Shown piece after piece: positions 32,109 to 44,800 of a stretch of DNA of 64,000 nucleotides. The translations under genes were made by a program, and so were the position numbers. Positions within the stretch are counted from its first letter, which is position 1; each line of letters opens with the position of its first letter. The DNA is taken from the NCBI GenBank assembly GCA_940337035.1, contig CALNHX010002279.1:121374-185373 (forward strand), given 5' to 3'. Source of the DNA: Agriotes lineatus (taxonomy: Eukaryota; Arthropoda; Insecta; Coleoptera; Elateridae). The notes under the pieces are model-generated. The model made no database searches, was not told the DNA's origin, and saw only the letters and a program-made list of their open reading frames with translations.

Positions 32109-33455
32109 TTATCAATTCTTAAATATTCCAATTAGCGGCCTTAATACACCACTGCAGGTAAACGTAAATAGGAATCAAGGTTAGACATCAGTGGTTGTCA
32201 AACTTGTTTTTAATACTCTTAAAAATTCTTGCATCGATACAGTAACCCAATTTACCACACCTAGACAACGCATACCTACTATAAAACTATAATAATTTTT
32301 TTCTTCAAACGGTAGTAAAATGTGGCATTATACTGATAGATTGATGATGCGAAACTGTCACTTTATTGCCATGCGGCAGATAATGATAATATTATCTGCC
32401 GCTGACGATCGGCAGATAAAGTTATTATCTGCCGCTGATGACATTATCTGCCGCTGACGAGATAGAGTAATTTTCTTCGGATTTTCTTATAAACGTTTGA
32501 CGAAAAAATGCTATATGTTATTCGGAGCAAAAGTATCTTTATGTGGCTCGGCTGTACTTATCCAGCCACATAAAATATAACTTTTGCTCCTAATAACATA
32601 ATATACTATTTTCTTCACACGGCAGTAAAATGTGCCATTATACTGTCACTTTATTGCCATGGCATCTAAAACACTTTATCTGCAGCTCGTGAGAGGCAGA
32701 TAATATTATCTGCCGCTAACCAAACCAAGTAATTTTCTTGGAATTTTGTTCACAAAGTTGTAAATAATTTGTTATAAAAACGTTTGAAGAAAAAATACTA
32801 TATTATGTTAACTTTATGTGGCGTGGCTGGACGGGTTACCTGCCGAGCTTGCGATGCAGATAAGTACAGCCGAGCCACATAAAGATACTTTATCTACGAC
32901 CACTACTAAAAGTAGGCTTTTTAGCGCTAGCTTGTTTCACTAAAGTGACGTTTTATAGTTTACCGTGGTTAAAGAAATCAGCTGTTTACTTTTAGCACAT
33001 GGGCTAAAAGTGAAGTGAGGTTATAAAACTACAATTTCAAATTGGAAGTGAAGTTGTAAAGTTATTCTAGTTGCTTCTTGCGTTACAGGTAAAGTGTTTT
33101 TGAAATAATTAAAGCGTTATGTAATGAATACAGTCAGATGTGGAGTATCAATAATAACATTTCGTAACTCACCTTGACAGTACTGGCGTGGCAAAGAATC
33201 GCCCGCGCGGCGTGGCCTACTGTTTATTATGACATAAATTAAAAGTGTCGCAGATGCAAACCTTTAAATCAATATTTATGGATTTATAACGGTAAAATTA
33301 AGGTCGTAGATAAAATATTGTATGCAACGCGTACTAAAAGTCGTTTATGCAGGAGACATGAAAATTATGAACGAAGCCAAAGGCTGTCGACTTTTAGCAC
33401 TTGTTGCATAAATAGCTATTTGCTCCTAATAACATAATATACTATTAAAAAAAAA
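32109..33455. repeat. Cluster of palindromic MITE arms and ATCTGCCGC repeats
   Basis: Between 32370 and 32462 the word ATTATCTGCCGCTGA occurs three times and inverted forms (GCGGCAGATAAT, CGGCAGATAAAG) occur between them; another lies near 32700. Arms of the AGGAGTAAAAG/CTTTATGTGGC family form a hairpin at 32516-32600 and a looser one at 32803-32892. TTTATCTACGACC (32890-32902) and GGTCGTAGATAAA (33302-33314) are inverted partners enclosing about 400 bp. This is the upstream region of the zinc-finger gene, so its promoter has been repeatedly invaded. Confidence 0.55.
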
Positions 33456-33460
33456 AGCTG

Positions 33461-33655
33461 AGTAGCGCAGATCGGTAAGCGTTTGCTTTGCATTAAGCAA
33501 GTCCTCGGTTCGGATCCCGCGGGGCCGGAATTTTCCGCAGCCTCAACCTTGCGATTTGAACCGGGCTCGGTGAGACCATTCACAGTTGGGCACCAAATAA
33601 ACTGTGCTCTACTCAGAACCACAAATCTAAGAGATAGAGTAACAAGATTAACATA
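33461..33655 (+). mobile_element. tRNA-derived SINE with CA-repeat tail
   Basis: The head carries an A box (TAGCGCAGATCGG) and B box (GGTTCGGATCC) with a tRNA-like anticodon stem TTGCT/AGCAA whose loop has GCA at the anticodon position. A body (GCCGGAATTTTCCGC onward) follows and leads into a long CA tract. The target duplication was not identified. Confidence 0.75.
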
Positions 33656-33771
<116 letters not shown>

Positions 33772-33980
33772 CACACAATGGTTGCTGTGCAAGCACAAAA
33801 GGAGCGCTCCAAATTTGTATCCCGAATCCGGGACAAGTTGAGCATTGTACCGCCAGATGCAAGCGCATAAAGCACCAGCATCTACACAGCAAGGTAAAAC
33901 GAGGTTATCGATTATACATACATACATACAAATCAAATTGCGTTACATCACCCTTTGAAGGTTATAATAATTATACATTC

Positions 33981-34270
33981 GCCGGGGTCGGTAGCTTAGT
34001 GGTAAGCATCCCGACTACTGATCTAAGGGTCGCGAGTTAGATTCCCGGTCCCGGTGAGGTTTTCAAAAAATTAAATTCGAAGTGTTGTAAAAACCGTGGG
34101 TCCCATGTTACTACGATGTGTAGCATGTAAAAGATCGCTTGCTAGGGTTGGAACTCCTTAGTCTCGGCAAAAATCTAAGTAGGACTTTGACCATATGACC
34201 AAAGCAGTCGGTGTCTAAGGTACCTGATACTCTGCATGCCTAGACCTTGTCCATTAACAAACAAACAAAC
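33981..34270 (+). mobile_element. Complete tRNA-derived SINE with AAAC tail
   Basis: A box TAGCTTAGTGG and B box GAGTTAGATTCC lie in a tRNA-like head. The body ends in GCATGCCTAGACCTTGTCC and an AACAAACAAAC tail. Perfect 12 bp duplications AATTATACATTC flank it (33969-33980 and 34271-34282). A truncated relative lies at 4122-4187. Confidence 0.92.
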
Positions 34271-34289
34271 AATTATACATTCAGAAATC

Positions 34290-35830
34290 AATCGAGTTTC
34301 CTAGGACAGTTTGACGACTCCTGATCTGTAGCATTAGTGGCAATTATAGTGCGGTCAAATTTGGAAATCGACTTACCATTGTAGAAGTTTAAGTAAAAAA
34401 CCTTAAAAAAATGTTGATCCCTTTAAATTTGAAAATTCTGAAGGACAAAAATGTAAAAGCGTATGTGTGTGGCTCAAGTACCATAGCCGGTAATGCAAAA
34501 TTTGTGTTTGTCTGACGATCGTGAAGTTTTATGTATTCCTTGAAGAAACTATTTCGTTTTGTAAGAATATAGATATAAGAGCCTTAATTTTTCTGTAGAT
34601 GTCTATATAAAAAGATTAAAATATTTCAAGTTCCTTTACCAAAATACAAAAAAAGGAAATTTGGACCATGTAAAAATAGAAGCGAATTGCCTTGCTAAAC
34701 GCCATCAACATAGTTCCGTGACAAACTCTACTAACAATAATAAAATTATATCTAGAATCGCAGTTAAGAGTGCTAGGAAGAGGGTTTAGGCAACACACTG
34801 CGCTAGGTAAAATTTCCGTAAAAATAAAATCCTAATGTCGGGGATAGCACCTACAAAAATCAATTTGAAGGGACGCTCGCTATTTTATTATAGCGTTGGT
34901 TGATATAGAGTCACTGTGCCAACTTTAAATTTTTGAAAAAAGATTTCAAACATCTTATAAATCGATATTTGTATAATTTTACTTAATGAAATATAAAGGA
35001 AATTATTGAGATAATGGGAAATGTAAATATGACTTGTCAATTGAACACTTATTAGCAGTTAAATGACGTTTATCTACGACAGTGTGTAAAATTGCCTTTT
35101 AGTTGGCAGTTTTAAGTTTGTAAAACGACTGTTTAATAACATGTTTTCATTAGTTTACGTCGTCAGTAGTAACGTATTTAAAAGATTTCATTAGGCACGT
35201 TGTCAGTAGCAACGTGTTTTAAAATTTTTAAAACACGCAAAATTACGACCGGTTGCTGGTAATCCTAATTTACATTTAATTTTTTTTTTCATATTTACCG
35301 TGTTTTCTAGATTCTATCGTAGATAAAATATTGTACGATAATGCATAAAGCAACTTTAGTCACTCGCGGGGCTTAAAACGCTCGCTCACTCGCGTTTTAA
35401 CTCTACCCCACTCGTGCCTAAAGAGTAGCTTTACGCACTTGTATCGTAAATTACTAATATAAAACGATTTCAAACGAATGCATTCTTTAAATATCCAAGA
35501 CAACGCAATAGTTTAGGGCACCATATTTTCCAAAATAAGCTTCCTACATCTCGTTCTGCTATGAACCGGCGCGCCGCTCACGCACGTCGGTTTACCTGCG
35601 TACGCCACACACTCTTAGGATTAACTTGTCGTAAGACCTTGCAGGGTTTTTAACAATAGCAGGTATTTACCAAGGTGGTACGTCCTATAAACAGGTAAAT
35701 ATTTATTAATTCATACGTTTAACTTTCGCAAAAATAAAAATTTGTTAAAATTAAATGTATTAATAGGCTTGTAAAAATGTATATTACATTTATTGCGTTG
35801 GCATGCACCCCAATCCCAATATTAATAAAA
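34290..35830. other. Gene-free stretch with hairpins
   Basis: No coding region is seen. TTATCTACGACAG near 35052 and TATCGTAGATAAA near 35327 are inverted relatives of the pair at 32890/33302. AAAACGCTCGCTCACTCGCGTTTT (35375-35398) forms a perfect 8 bp stem hairpin with a CTCGCTCACTCG-type loop. Two ACGTNGTCAGTAGNAACGT copies lie near 35158 and 35198. Confidence 0.45.
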
Positions 35831-36017
35831 ATGTAGTGTTTTTTTTTGTTTTTTTTTTATTATAGATATAACCAGATCAGCAATTTATTTGCTATACATG
35901 GTAATGTGTTTTATAATTTTTGTCTTTAATGTCTTTAATGAGGTCGTCCTGTGGGTTCCTCTGTAGTTCTTGCGTTGGGTGAAGAGATATTTAAAACCTT
36001 CCTACGGGTTGACTAGC

Positions 36018-36128
36018 ACTATTTAATTTAGTTCACTGTCACTGGCGCTAGAGTCCAACATTAGTACTATGACTGTCACTATTTAATTTAGTTCACTGTC
36101 GCTGGCGCTAGAGTCTGACGTTAATACT
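36018..36128. repeat. 60 bp tandem duplication at the end of jockey-like ORF2
   Basis: TTTAATTTAGTTCACTGTC followed by GCTGGCGCTAGAGTC occurs twice, 60 bp apart. The copy nearer the gene encodes the last residues of ORF2 and its stop codon; the second lies beyond the stop. Confidence 0.8.
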
Positions 36129-39056
36129 ATGTCTTGTGTTAACTTTCTTTTGAGACGTGTGTGAGTGTTCTTTTTTCCTAGGTTGTAGTAGGCCGCACTG
36201 TTACACTGATTTATGTTTTTAAAGAACTTTTTACTTGTTGTTTTTATGAATTTCTGTATTGTTGGAATATTTAATTCCTTGTGAATTTGCTTGTTCCTCA
36301 CAAACCAAGGAGCTTTGGTTGCTATCCTGAGAACTTTATTCTGTTGTGTTTGTAATTTGTTCATGTTAGTTTTAGCAGTGTTGCCCCATATTTGACATGC
36401 GTACGTCATTATTGGTCGAAGTATTGCTAGGTAGATAGTTTTGGTACATTCTATTTGCAACGATGACTTTTTGTTTATTAGTGGGTAAAGTAACGCAAGT
36501 CTTGCATGAAACTGGTTCAGCTTTTTGTCCAGATGGAAACCCCATGTTAGTCTCGCGTCTAGATATACACCTAGATACTTGATTGCCGAGTCTTTTGGAT
36601 TCCAAGTAACTGGGTTTTGGTTGATCACTAAGTTACCGGGATTGCTAAACCGCCTGAGAGTGAAGATTTTGGCTTCGCATTTTGTTGGATTGACCTGTAT
36701 TCGCCATTTATGAAACCAGTCGCATGTTATATCTAGGGATTGTTGCAACCGTGCAGTTGATAATGATAGTTCGCGGTGTTGTGTAATGATCGCAGTGTCA
36801 TCTGCGAACATTGCAGTATACGCTTGACCTTGGATTGGGATGTCATGAACATATATATTGAATAGCAGTGGGCCCAGTACACTTCCTTGAGGGACTCCAG
36901 CCTTTATATCCTTGGTTGTTGAAAGCGATGAGTTTAACCTTACTGCGAATGTTCTTCCATGTAGGTAGGATGATATGATTTTTATTAGATAATTGGGTGT
37001 TTTAGCTTGATTAGCTTATAAAGTAGTCCTTCTATCCATACTCCATCGAATGCTCTTGTTAGGTCCAGGAAGGCTATTGTTGTGTATAGCTTTTCTTCGT
37101 ATCCCCTTTCTATTATTTCGGTGATCCTTAGAAGTTGGTGGATGGTTGAATGTTTGGTTCTGAACCCAAATTGCACTCTAGGTATAATATCTTGGTTGGT
37201 TACATAATTATTCAGTCTTTTGTGTATGATTTTTTCTAGTACTTTTGACAGAGTGGGTAATAAACTGATTGGTCTGTAATTCTGCGGATTGGTTTTAACC
37301 TTCCCTGGTTTGTTAAATGGTAGTATATGTGAGAATTTCCAATCGTCGGGGAAGTGCCCTTGTCTTAAGCAGGTGTTAAAGATAGTTGCAAGATATGCCA
37401 GTGCTTTGCTTGTTAAGTTTTTGAGTACAACGTTAGGGATTTCGTCTGGACCTGGTGATTTTCTTAGTGGCAATTTGTCTATTATGGCTTTAATTTCTCT
37501 GGGTGATGTGGGTTGGATTTGGCAAGATTCCTTAGGTACTTGGCTAGATACAGCACGTGACAACTAGCTGAAGCTCTGAGAATTGGATGCTCAGTACTCT
37601 TAAACCGAGTTGGCGGGGAGAATTCAGTTCTGCCAAATTTATTTTCGAGTGAAGATCAGTTGTTGTACCGATCTTCACTAAAAAATAATTTTGTCAGAAC
37701 TGAATTGTCCCTGCCAACAGTGCCAACTCGGCTTAAGACTACTGCGCATCCAATTCTCAGAGCTTCAGCTAGTTGTCACGCACTGTACGTATTTACATAC
37801 TTCTTTTATAAAGTCTTGTTGGGTATTTTCTGTTGACGGTTTAAAGGTCTTTTCCAGAGTATCAGCTATCAAGTTACTCCTTTCTTGGTCTGTTTCGTAT
37901 GTACTTCCATTATGTTTAAGAGGGGGAATTGTAGGTCGTTGTCTTAGTATTCTGTTTGTTGCCTGCCACATAGAGTGATCCCTTGGCTGGAGTTCTTTAA
38001 TATATTGCTGATATGAGCTTATTCTTATAGCATCTAAATATTTTTTAATGCGATGCGTTAGGTTACTGAGCTGAGCTCTCAGCTGTGGAGTTCTGAGTCT
38101 TTGCCATAGTCGTCTTGTCCTATTTTTAACCTTAATTAGGTTCATAACCTCAGCAGGTGGTGGAATGTAATACTGTGGTTTTCTTGTCTTGCTTATTGTT
38201 GTGGCTTGTTGAACGCTAAGTTTAATGGCTTCAGTGTAATTTTCTAGGGCACTATCTATTGCTTCTGTAGTTTGTAGGTTCCGTGGATTTTTGATGTTGT
38301 TATTGAGGTTATCACTAAATAGTTCCCAATTTACTATTCCCTTGATTAGTTTTGGCGTTGCTTGTTTAATTTGTGGACTACTGTAAAAGTTTATCAAGAC
38401 TGGTGTGTGATCCGAATCCAACTCGGGAACTACGTTTTGATATATTGGGTGGCGAACATTTTTGTAAAGCACTACATCGAGTATGTCCGGTTGGTGATCG
38501 GTTCTGTATGGGTAGTGCGTGAATTTGGTGGGGGCGGAGATTTGTATTGAGTGTGTTGATAAATAGTTGTGTAATTTTACTCCATCAGGGTTATTTGCTC
38601 GGCATCCCCATATTTTGTTCTTGCAGTTGAGATCACCCACTACCATGGTAGGTTGGTTGCTGTCAAATAAGTGCGCAAGATCATGTTCTTGTAGTTTCTT
38701 GTTAGGTTGTTTATAAGCTGCTGTGATGTTTATGAATGTGTCTTGAAGTTTTACTTCAATTGCTACTGTTTCTAGACTGCTTAATTCCAGTTTTGTTTTT
38801 CGTGATGGATGATTTGTTTTCTAATTAAGATTGCAACTCCACCCGAGGCTATTACTCCTTCTCTATCTCGCCTGTATATGACGTAGCCTGGTATTTTTAG
38901 GGTTTCGCTATGAATCAGGTGGGTTTCTGTTATACATGCCACGTCTATTTGATGTCTACCTAGGAATTCGATAAATGTGGAACGTTTAGTTTTTATGCCA
39001 TCGGCGTTCCAGTTGGCAACTGTTATGTTATTAATTATATGCTTGTTATACGCCAT
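36083..39056 (-). pseudogene. jockey-like ORF2: endonuclease and reverse transcriptase
   Basis: The endonuclease starts at 39056 (MAYNKHIINNITVANWNADG) with ITETHL, GGVAILIR and, after a frameshift near 38815, VVGDLNCKNKIWGC and LDSDHTPVLI. The reverse transcriptase follows the MITE: NYRPISLLPTLSKVLEK, FGFRTKHSTI, FLDLTRAFDGVW, then (another frameshift near 36985) AGVPQGSVLGP and the catalytic FADDTAII. The C terminus has KYLGVYLDARL and PIMTYACQIWG. At least three or four frame breaks make it inactive. Confidence 0.85.
37557..37779. mobile_element. Palindromic MITE in jockey-like ORF2
   Basis: The ends GTGACAACTAGCTGAAGCTC and GAGCTTCAGCTAGTTGTCAC are perfect inverses and continue through CTGAGAATTGGATGC. 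An inner hairpin (AGTGAAGATC / GATCTTCACT) sits at the centre. GCAC on both sides (37553-37556, 37780-37783) may be a 4 bp duplication. Confidence 0.85.
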
Positions 39057-39194
39057 TTGGGAGCAGGGTTGGCAGTAATTGTATGAGCAGTGGTTTTATA
39101 TGAGGAATAAGTAGGTTGATTATTTGTTTCAGGATGGTTTCTAATAGGTTTGTTGTTTCACCTTCTGTATTGGTTGGTTCATTTTGGTTAATAT

Positions 39195-40195
39195 TTAATG
39201 CTTCTCTGTATGTCCTATGGCTGTGTTGTAGCTATTACGGGCATATGTTTGATTTTGATTTGTAGGGTTAGATTTTTGGGCTGTCTGGGGTTGCTGTTGT
39301 TGTGGATATGAGTTGTATTGATTAGCTATTTTTCTATAAAGGCTGCATCCCCTATAGTTCGCCGGGTGGTTCTCTCCACAATTAACACATTGGGGAGGTT
39401 GATCTGGCTTTTTGGGACAATTTGTATATAGATGCGATCCTGTACACTTAACGCACCTAGGCTCCAGGTGGCAGTAGTTTTTACTGTGGCCAAGACGTTG
39501 ACAGCGTTTGCATTGGACTATATCGGGATTCTGTCGTCGTCGCTCGACGTGTACAATGCAGTAGTTCAGCTTTTCCAGTTGAAAGATTTCGCTAGCTTTA
39601 TCAGTTTTTTGTAGGTCGACTGCACAGATTGGTATAGGCATTCTTTGTTTATTATACAATCTGGTTACTTTAGTTACTGGGAACTTTAATTCTAGTAGCT
39701 CGCTTTTAATTTCAGAGAATGGGGTATATTTCTTATCATGACTGATAATTTATTTTTGTCATTTTCTGGATCTTTAAATGTGTGGTATTTGACAGTCTGT
39801 TCATCGTAATATTTTGTTAGTCTTCTGTAGTCCTCAATTGTGCTCGTGTTGACGCGTAAGAATTTGCCTTTTGTGTTTGTTGTAAATTCGCTTAAGGTTA
39901 TAGCTTTTATGTCGTTTAATACTTCCGTGTAATTACCTGCTTCGTGCAAGTATATTGGGGGTATCTTTAATTTAGAGGTTGACGGTTGTTCTACTGTTTT
40001 GGCTTGTTCATCTGGGTTAATATCCATTTGCTCGTCCTTTTTACGCTCGGTTACTTGATTGGGTTTATTGTTAGTTTTATCTAGTATGTGGTATCTGTTG
40101 GCTGTAATAAGTGTGTGTGGATCAAATAAATACCTTTTAGCGGTGTCCGAGATAGGCGGAGGAGAAAGGTTACTGCTATCACGTTTGTTATTCAT
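39195..40195 (-). pseudogene. jockey-like ORF1 (gag-like nucleic-acid-binding protein)
   Basis: It starts at the ATG at 40195. A polar N-terminal region is followed by an RRM-like segment (VMIRNIPHSL); a 1 bp frameshift near 39715 leads into EIKSELLELKF and PIPICAVDL, the pre-zinc-knuckle domain of this clade. Three CCHC/CCHC-like knuckles follow: CKRCQRLGHSKNYC, CVKCTGSHLYTNC and CVNCGENHPANYRGC. A glutamine-rich tail ends it. The protein coats element RNA in related elements. Confidence 0.85.
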
Positions 40196-40551
40196 TGTGT
40201 ACTGGGCCTTCCGATAGGCCCAATAAGTGATTTATTATTATTAAAGAGATTTAATTTCACAAGGTTTTTGTTGAATGCTGTTTTTAGTGATATAGTTTAA
40301 AAGCACTGGCACGCACGTTGTCGCTGCGATTAACTATCACATCCGTTCGTCACGGTTGTTCGACTCGCTATTTTTATTTTATTCGCCACGAGCCGCGAAT
40401 CCGAAGTGTATAGTGTGGGAGTGTGTGTGGGACATTTGTCCATACGTGACACCGCGACGTGAACCGCGAGGGCCACGAAATTTGCGAGATTCGTGCTGCT
40501 TAGCTTAATCCAGCTACCACGAACATAGGAGGTGACGCAGGTGAAGTGCAT

Positions 40552-40664
40552 GAATGAATTAACCGCGAGTACTGTCCCAACCTACTGTAGAGGTCTGCAT
40601 CAATCTTTAACGGGGCGCATAAATGAATTAACCGCGAGTGCTGCCCCAACCTACTATAATAGTC
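40552..40664. repeat. Two 70 bp-spaced direct repeats at the 5' end of the plus-strand LINE
   Basis: AATGAATTAACCGCGAGT followed by CCCAACCTACT occurs at about 40552 and 40622. They lie between the two divergently placed LINEs. They could be 5' promoter monomers of the plus-strand element, as some LINEs carry, or a local duplication. Confidence 0.6.
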
Positions 40665-40715
40665 CGCACTGATTGTCGGACAATTCTTGACATCTCTGGA
40701 GCCTCCCTTGTCGCG

Positions 40716-41875
40716 ATGGACGGTCCATCACAGATCCCGGGTTTATCGGGGCGCATCCCGCGGACCCCCTTTCCTCGGCGCACCTGCTAGACCGGCGCAC
40801 CTGCTAGGCCGGCGCGGATTAGCCTTCTTCCGGAGAGGACTCTGAATTTCGAGGAAGAGCGCTCCTATCGAGATATAGACGGCGAGTTACCGGAGGACCG
40901 GCTGTTGGAGCTGGTAAAGCTGGGATATGAAAGTATACGACAGCGTATCCCTACGAAGTCCGACGAAATTAAAATCGAGGACAGGAAGAAGGTTCGGGCC
41001 CCGGCTGAGCAGGTTAGAGACGGCGTCCTCCAGATTGTCGGGGTTATGAGGGAGTTAAGGCACGAGCTCGCGGGCAAGGATCAACAAATTAAGGCCAAGG
41101 ACGAGGAGATCCATCGCCTTAAGAGGGAAGCCAGCACGACCCCCCCCCCCCCCACCCAGCGCAGTTCGGGCATGCCACTTAAGCCAGCGCGGTGGCCAGC
41201 GGAAAACCGGTCGTACACCAATAGACCGGCTACGTACGCGGTTAGCGTGGCCCCGTAGAAGGTGGGGCAAACCTCCGCCCAAACGAGGCGGGCACTGAAA
41301 GAGACGGTAAATCTTATAGAGGAGAACATCACTATCGCGTCTGTTCAGGAGGAGGGGGGGCAACGGTGCCATTATCGTGAGTGTGCGGTGAAAGAGGACG
41401 CCGAAAAGCTGCGGGTCAAGATCGCGGCGGATGTGACGGGTCGGCTTCGACCGACCACAGTGAAGAAAGCGTGGCCGAGAGTGGTTTTCCCGCGAGTGGA
41501 CAAAGAGGACAGCGACAGGCTGGTCCATATTATTGTCGAGAATAACGCTGACCTGGTCGCGGCTCGAGGCGGTGCGGACGTCATACGCGCGGAATTGAAA
41601 GAGCGTTTTCGGTTTGGTGGCAAAGACGGCGACTCAAGTGTTAGTGCGGTGTACGAGGTTGCTCCCGGACTTCGCAGGGCTCTCCTAGAAGGTCCGGTAA
41701 ATTTGACGTGGCAGAGGATTTGGGCGCAGGATCAATTGAGTATCGTCAGGTGCTACCGCTGCCACGGGTTTGGGCATCACACAAAGGATTGTGAAGAGAA
41801 GGAGAACGTATGCGGCAACTGCGCCGAGAGTGGACATGTTTTTAGTGCTTGCCGTGCAACGACAAACTTGTGCTC
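40716..41875 (+). pseudogene. ORF1 of the I/R1-group LINE
   Basis: An ATG at 40716 (MDGPSQIPG) is in frame with the main open stretch. In-frame TAG codons lie at 40788 and 41256; the first falls in a 17 bp tandem duplication (GCGCACCTGCTAG repeated). A charged coiled-coil-like region (about 40900-41130) precedes a proline run. Near the end are zinc knuckles CYRCHGFGHHTKDC and CGNCAESGHVFSAC. The role is an RNA-binding partner of ORF2. Confidence 0.75.
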
Positions 41876-44800
41876 GGTTACGTGCGGGCATACCGGACTC
41901 TGGCGCGACGCATCGACAGTCCAAGAAGCGCGATTGTTATTACAAATAAGGAGTTCGCTTCTATGTTGGTGGAGGACGCCTCATGCAAATTGATAACGGT
42001 GGCTGAGGTTTCTACCCCCGGCGGAACATTCTACGCGGTGTCGGTGTACCTACCACCTGCAGTTGCGAGGCACAACGCACTCTACAGCGAGGCAGAACTG
42101 CTACGACGAATCCAGAGGGCACTAGAAATGATTCCCACACAGGAAGGCCTGATTCTAGGCGAAGACCTCAACCCCAAGTCGCCACTCTGGGAATCGGCCA
42201 ACGAGGACCAACGGGGGAGGGAAATTGTCAAGATGTTAGGAAGAAGAGCCCTGACGGTCCTGAACACGGACAGCCCGCTAACGTTTGTAAATCACAGAGG
42301 AAGCAGACACATATACGTGACTGTGATCAATCTCTGCATGTACGGTAGAGTCACTGGATGGCCAGTCACAGAGGAGAAAACCCTCTCCGACCACAGAATG
42401 ATCCAACGGTTCTTCTGTAATAGGAAGGCCGATTGGACCACGTTCCGGGCCACATTTGCCGGGTGCCTGGACACGGTGGCTGCCCAGACAGCAGCGGCGC
42501 GGACACCTGAGGCGGTTGAAGAAGCAACGTATTCCCTGAATGAGGCGGTGGTTGGTGCATGCGCGGCCTCCATGTCTGTGAGGAGGTCATTCCGGAGAAG
42601 CGTCCCATGGTGGTTGCCCGCCCTGACGGAGGCCAGAGCAGAGACAAGAAGATTGCGTCGCCGCTACCAGAGCGCGCACTCCCCTCAGCGACAGGACTGT
42701 AAGCAGGAGTATAAAGATGCGCGGCGCGCCTACAATGACCTGATCCTGTGGCCGCGGAAGAAAAAGTGGCAGGAATTCTGCAGCAGGAATTGCACGGCCT
42801 ACCGGGTCCTCCGACCACGCAAGAGCGCCGATATCTCCACAGTGATCCGAAGACGTGACGGGTCACGAACCGCTGGTGCCAAAGAAAGTGCGGCATACCT
42901 GTTAGAGGAGTTCTTCCTACGGGATAGCCCATTGGAGGATAAAGAGGTGCAGAGAGCGAAACGATAGTCGTGGGAACTGGCTGAGCGAGGACAGGACGAC
43001 CCGCCCATCCGGAAACATGAAATCCGACTAGCCTAGCCGAGATGTCCCCCGAGAAGGCAACTGGTCACGATGGGGTCACCGCGGACGCGGCTCAGTGCGT
43101 GTTTGAAACACGCCCAGAGGATTTCACGGACTTATTCAATAAGTGTCTCGCGTACGGCACCTTTCCCCGATGTTGGAAGTTGCAGACAGTGAAGCTAATC
43201 CCTAAACCCCACACGAGTGACCCGACCGACCCGCGCAGCTTCAGACCAATTAGCCTGTTACCGGTCGTCGAGAAAGTACTGGACAAAATAGTCGTGACCC
43301 GGGTCGAGCACGCGGTGTGGCGCAATGGCGGGTTTAGTAACCGGCAGTACGGTTTTACGGTGGTAAGGTCCGCCCCGGACGCCATCGAGGCGTGTGAAGG
43401 GACATCGGGCGCGAGGAGACTATTGCGCAGTCGTCTCCCTAGACATTTCCGGGGCCTTCGACAGTGCGTGGTGACCCAAAATTGTTTGGGAACTCAAGCG
43501 GCGCGACTTTCCGGGGAACTGGCTGCGTCTGGTCAGAAGTTACTTCCCGCAGCGCGTCGCGCAGGTAAACCTGCCAGCCAGCGTAGTAACGTGCGAAGTG
43601 ATGCGTGGGTGCCCGCAGGGCTCGTGCTCTGGACCTACTTTTTGGAAGCTCGTGCATGAAAGCATTTTTCGCAAGCGGCTTCCGGAGGGATGTTCGGTGG
43701 TTGTGTACGCGGATGACACTTCCTTAGTGACCAGTGCGCGCCAGTATATGACACTGAAGACGCTGACCAACCAGGCCCTGGATACGCTGCGAGGGTGGGC
43801 CGCAGACAACAAACTCGAATTCAACGTGGCCAAGACGGATGCCCTGTTCTTTTGAAAAACCCCGCGTGAGCAGCGACCCATCTTTAAGCTTGGCGGGAAG
43901 CACGTCCACTGTCGGGACGCCATCCGTTACCTGGGGGTGTGGATGGATTTCCGCCTTTTCTGGCACCCCCACATCAAGGCAGCCAGTAATAGAGGGAAGA
44001 AAATCGCCCACAAGATCGCCGCAGCTGCAAGGCTTACGTGGGGCTTCAGCAATCCTTTACGCGGCGCCAATCTGGGCGGAGCGCTGTAAGGTTAAGCGGC
44101 GAAGACAGCTTCTTAGCGCACAACGGATATTAGTAGTGAAGGCCGCGGCAGCTTACGCCACGGGGTCGACCGAGGCGGCGATGGTCCTTAGTAACATCCC
44201 ACCCATAGACCTCGAGGTAGACGAACAGGCGCAGAGGAGGGCGATAATCATGAAGAGGGAACCAGCCCAGCTTCTGCAGCTCAGGATAGAGGGACGAGAA
44301 ATTGAAAGCATCATGGACATGACCACCGCGGCGCACCCTGCCGACACCTATACACCAGCGTTCTCCCTCACGGACAGTAACGCATACGCGGTCAGGTGTT
44401 ACACAGATGGCTCGAGGCAGGAGAATGACGCTGCGGGCGCCGCCTTCGTCATCCTTCAGGGGCGCGACGGAGATCATGAGGGGCGCAGTTAAACTCGCGG
44501 ACTGGAGCTCCGTATTCCAATGTGAGCTAGTAGGACTGCGGGCGGCGCTCCAATACATCCGGGCCAACGTCTTCGCTTTCCCAGAGATCTCCCTCATCAC
44601 CGACAGCAGGTGGGCCTTGTTGGCGTTCCGCCACATGCTGAAGCCCACTGAGCTGCAGTTCGAGGTGTTCGAGCTACTCCGAGAGGTCTCGGCAGCAACA
44701 AACATCACGCTGCATTGGGTCAAGGCCCATGCTGGGACCGAGGTAAATAAAAGAGCCGACGCCCTCGCCAATGAGGCAGCAGCAGGGGAAGGTGTCCTCG

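Larger units (their letters stand above)
35838..40330 (-). mobile_element. jockey-like LINE, two ORFs, decayed
   Basis: On the minus strand the order is a short 5' region, ORF1 (40195-39195), ORF2 (39056-36083) and an A-rich tail (complement of the T runs at 35838-35861). ORF1 with three zinc knuckles followed by an APE endonuclease/reverse transcriptase without RNase H is the jockey-clade layout. The 5' boundary is approximate and no target duplication was found. A 223 bp palindromic MITE (37557-37779) splits ORF2. Confidence 0.82.

Noticed and set aside
42366..42932. 188-codon minus-strand open frame
   Set aside because: Antisense to LINE ORF2 with no domain.
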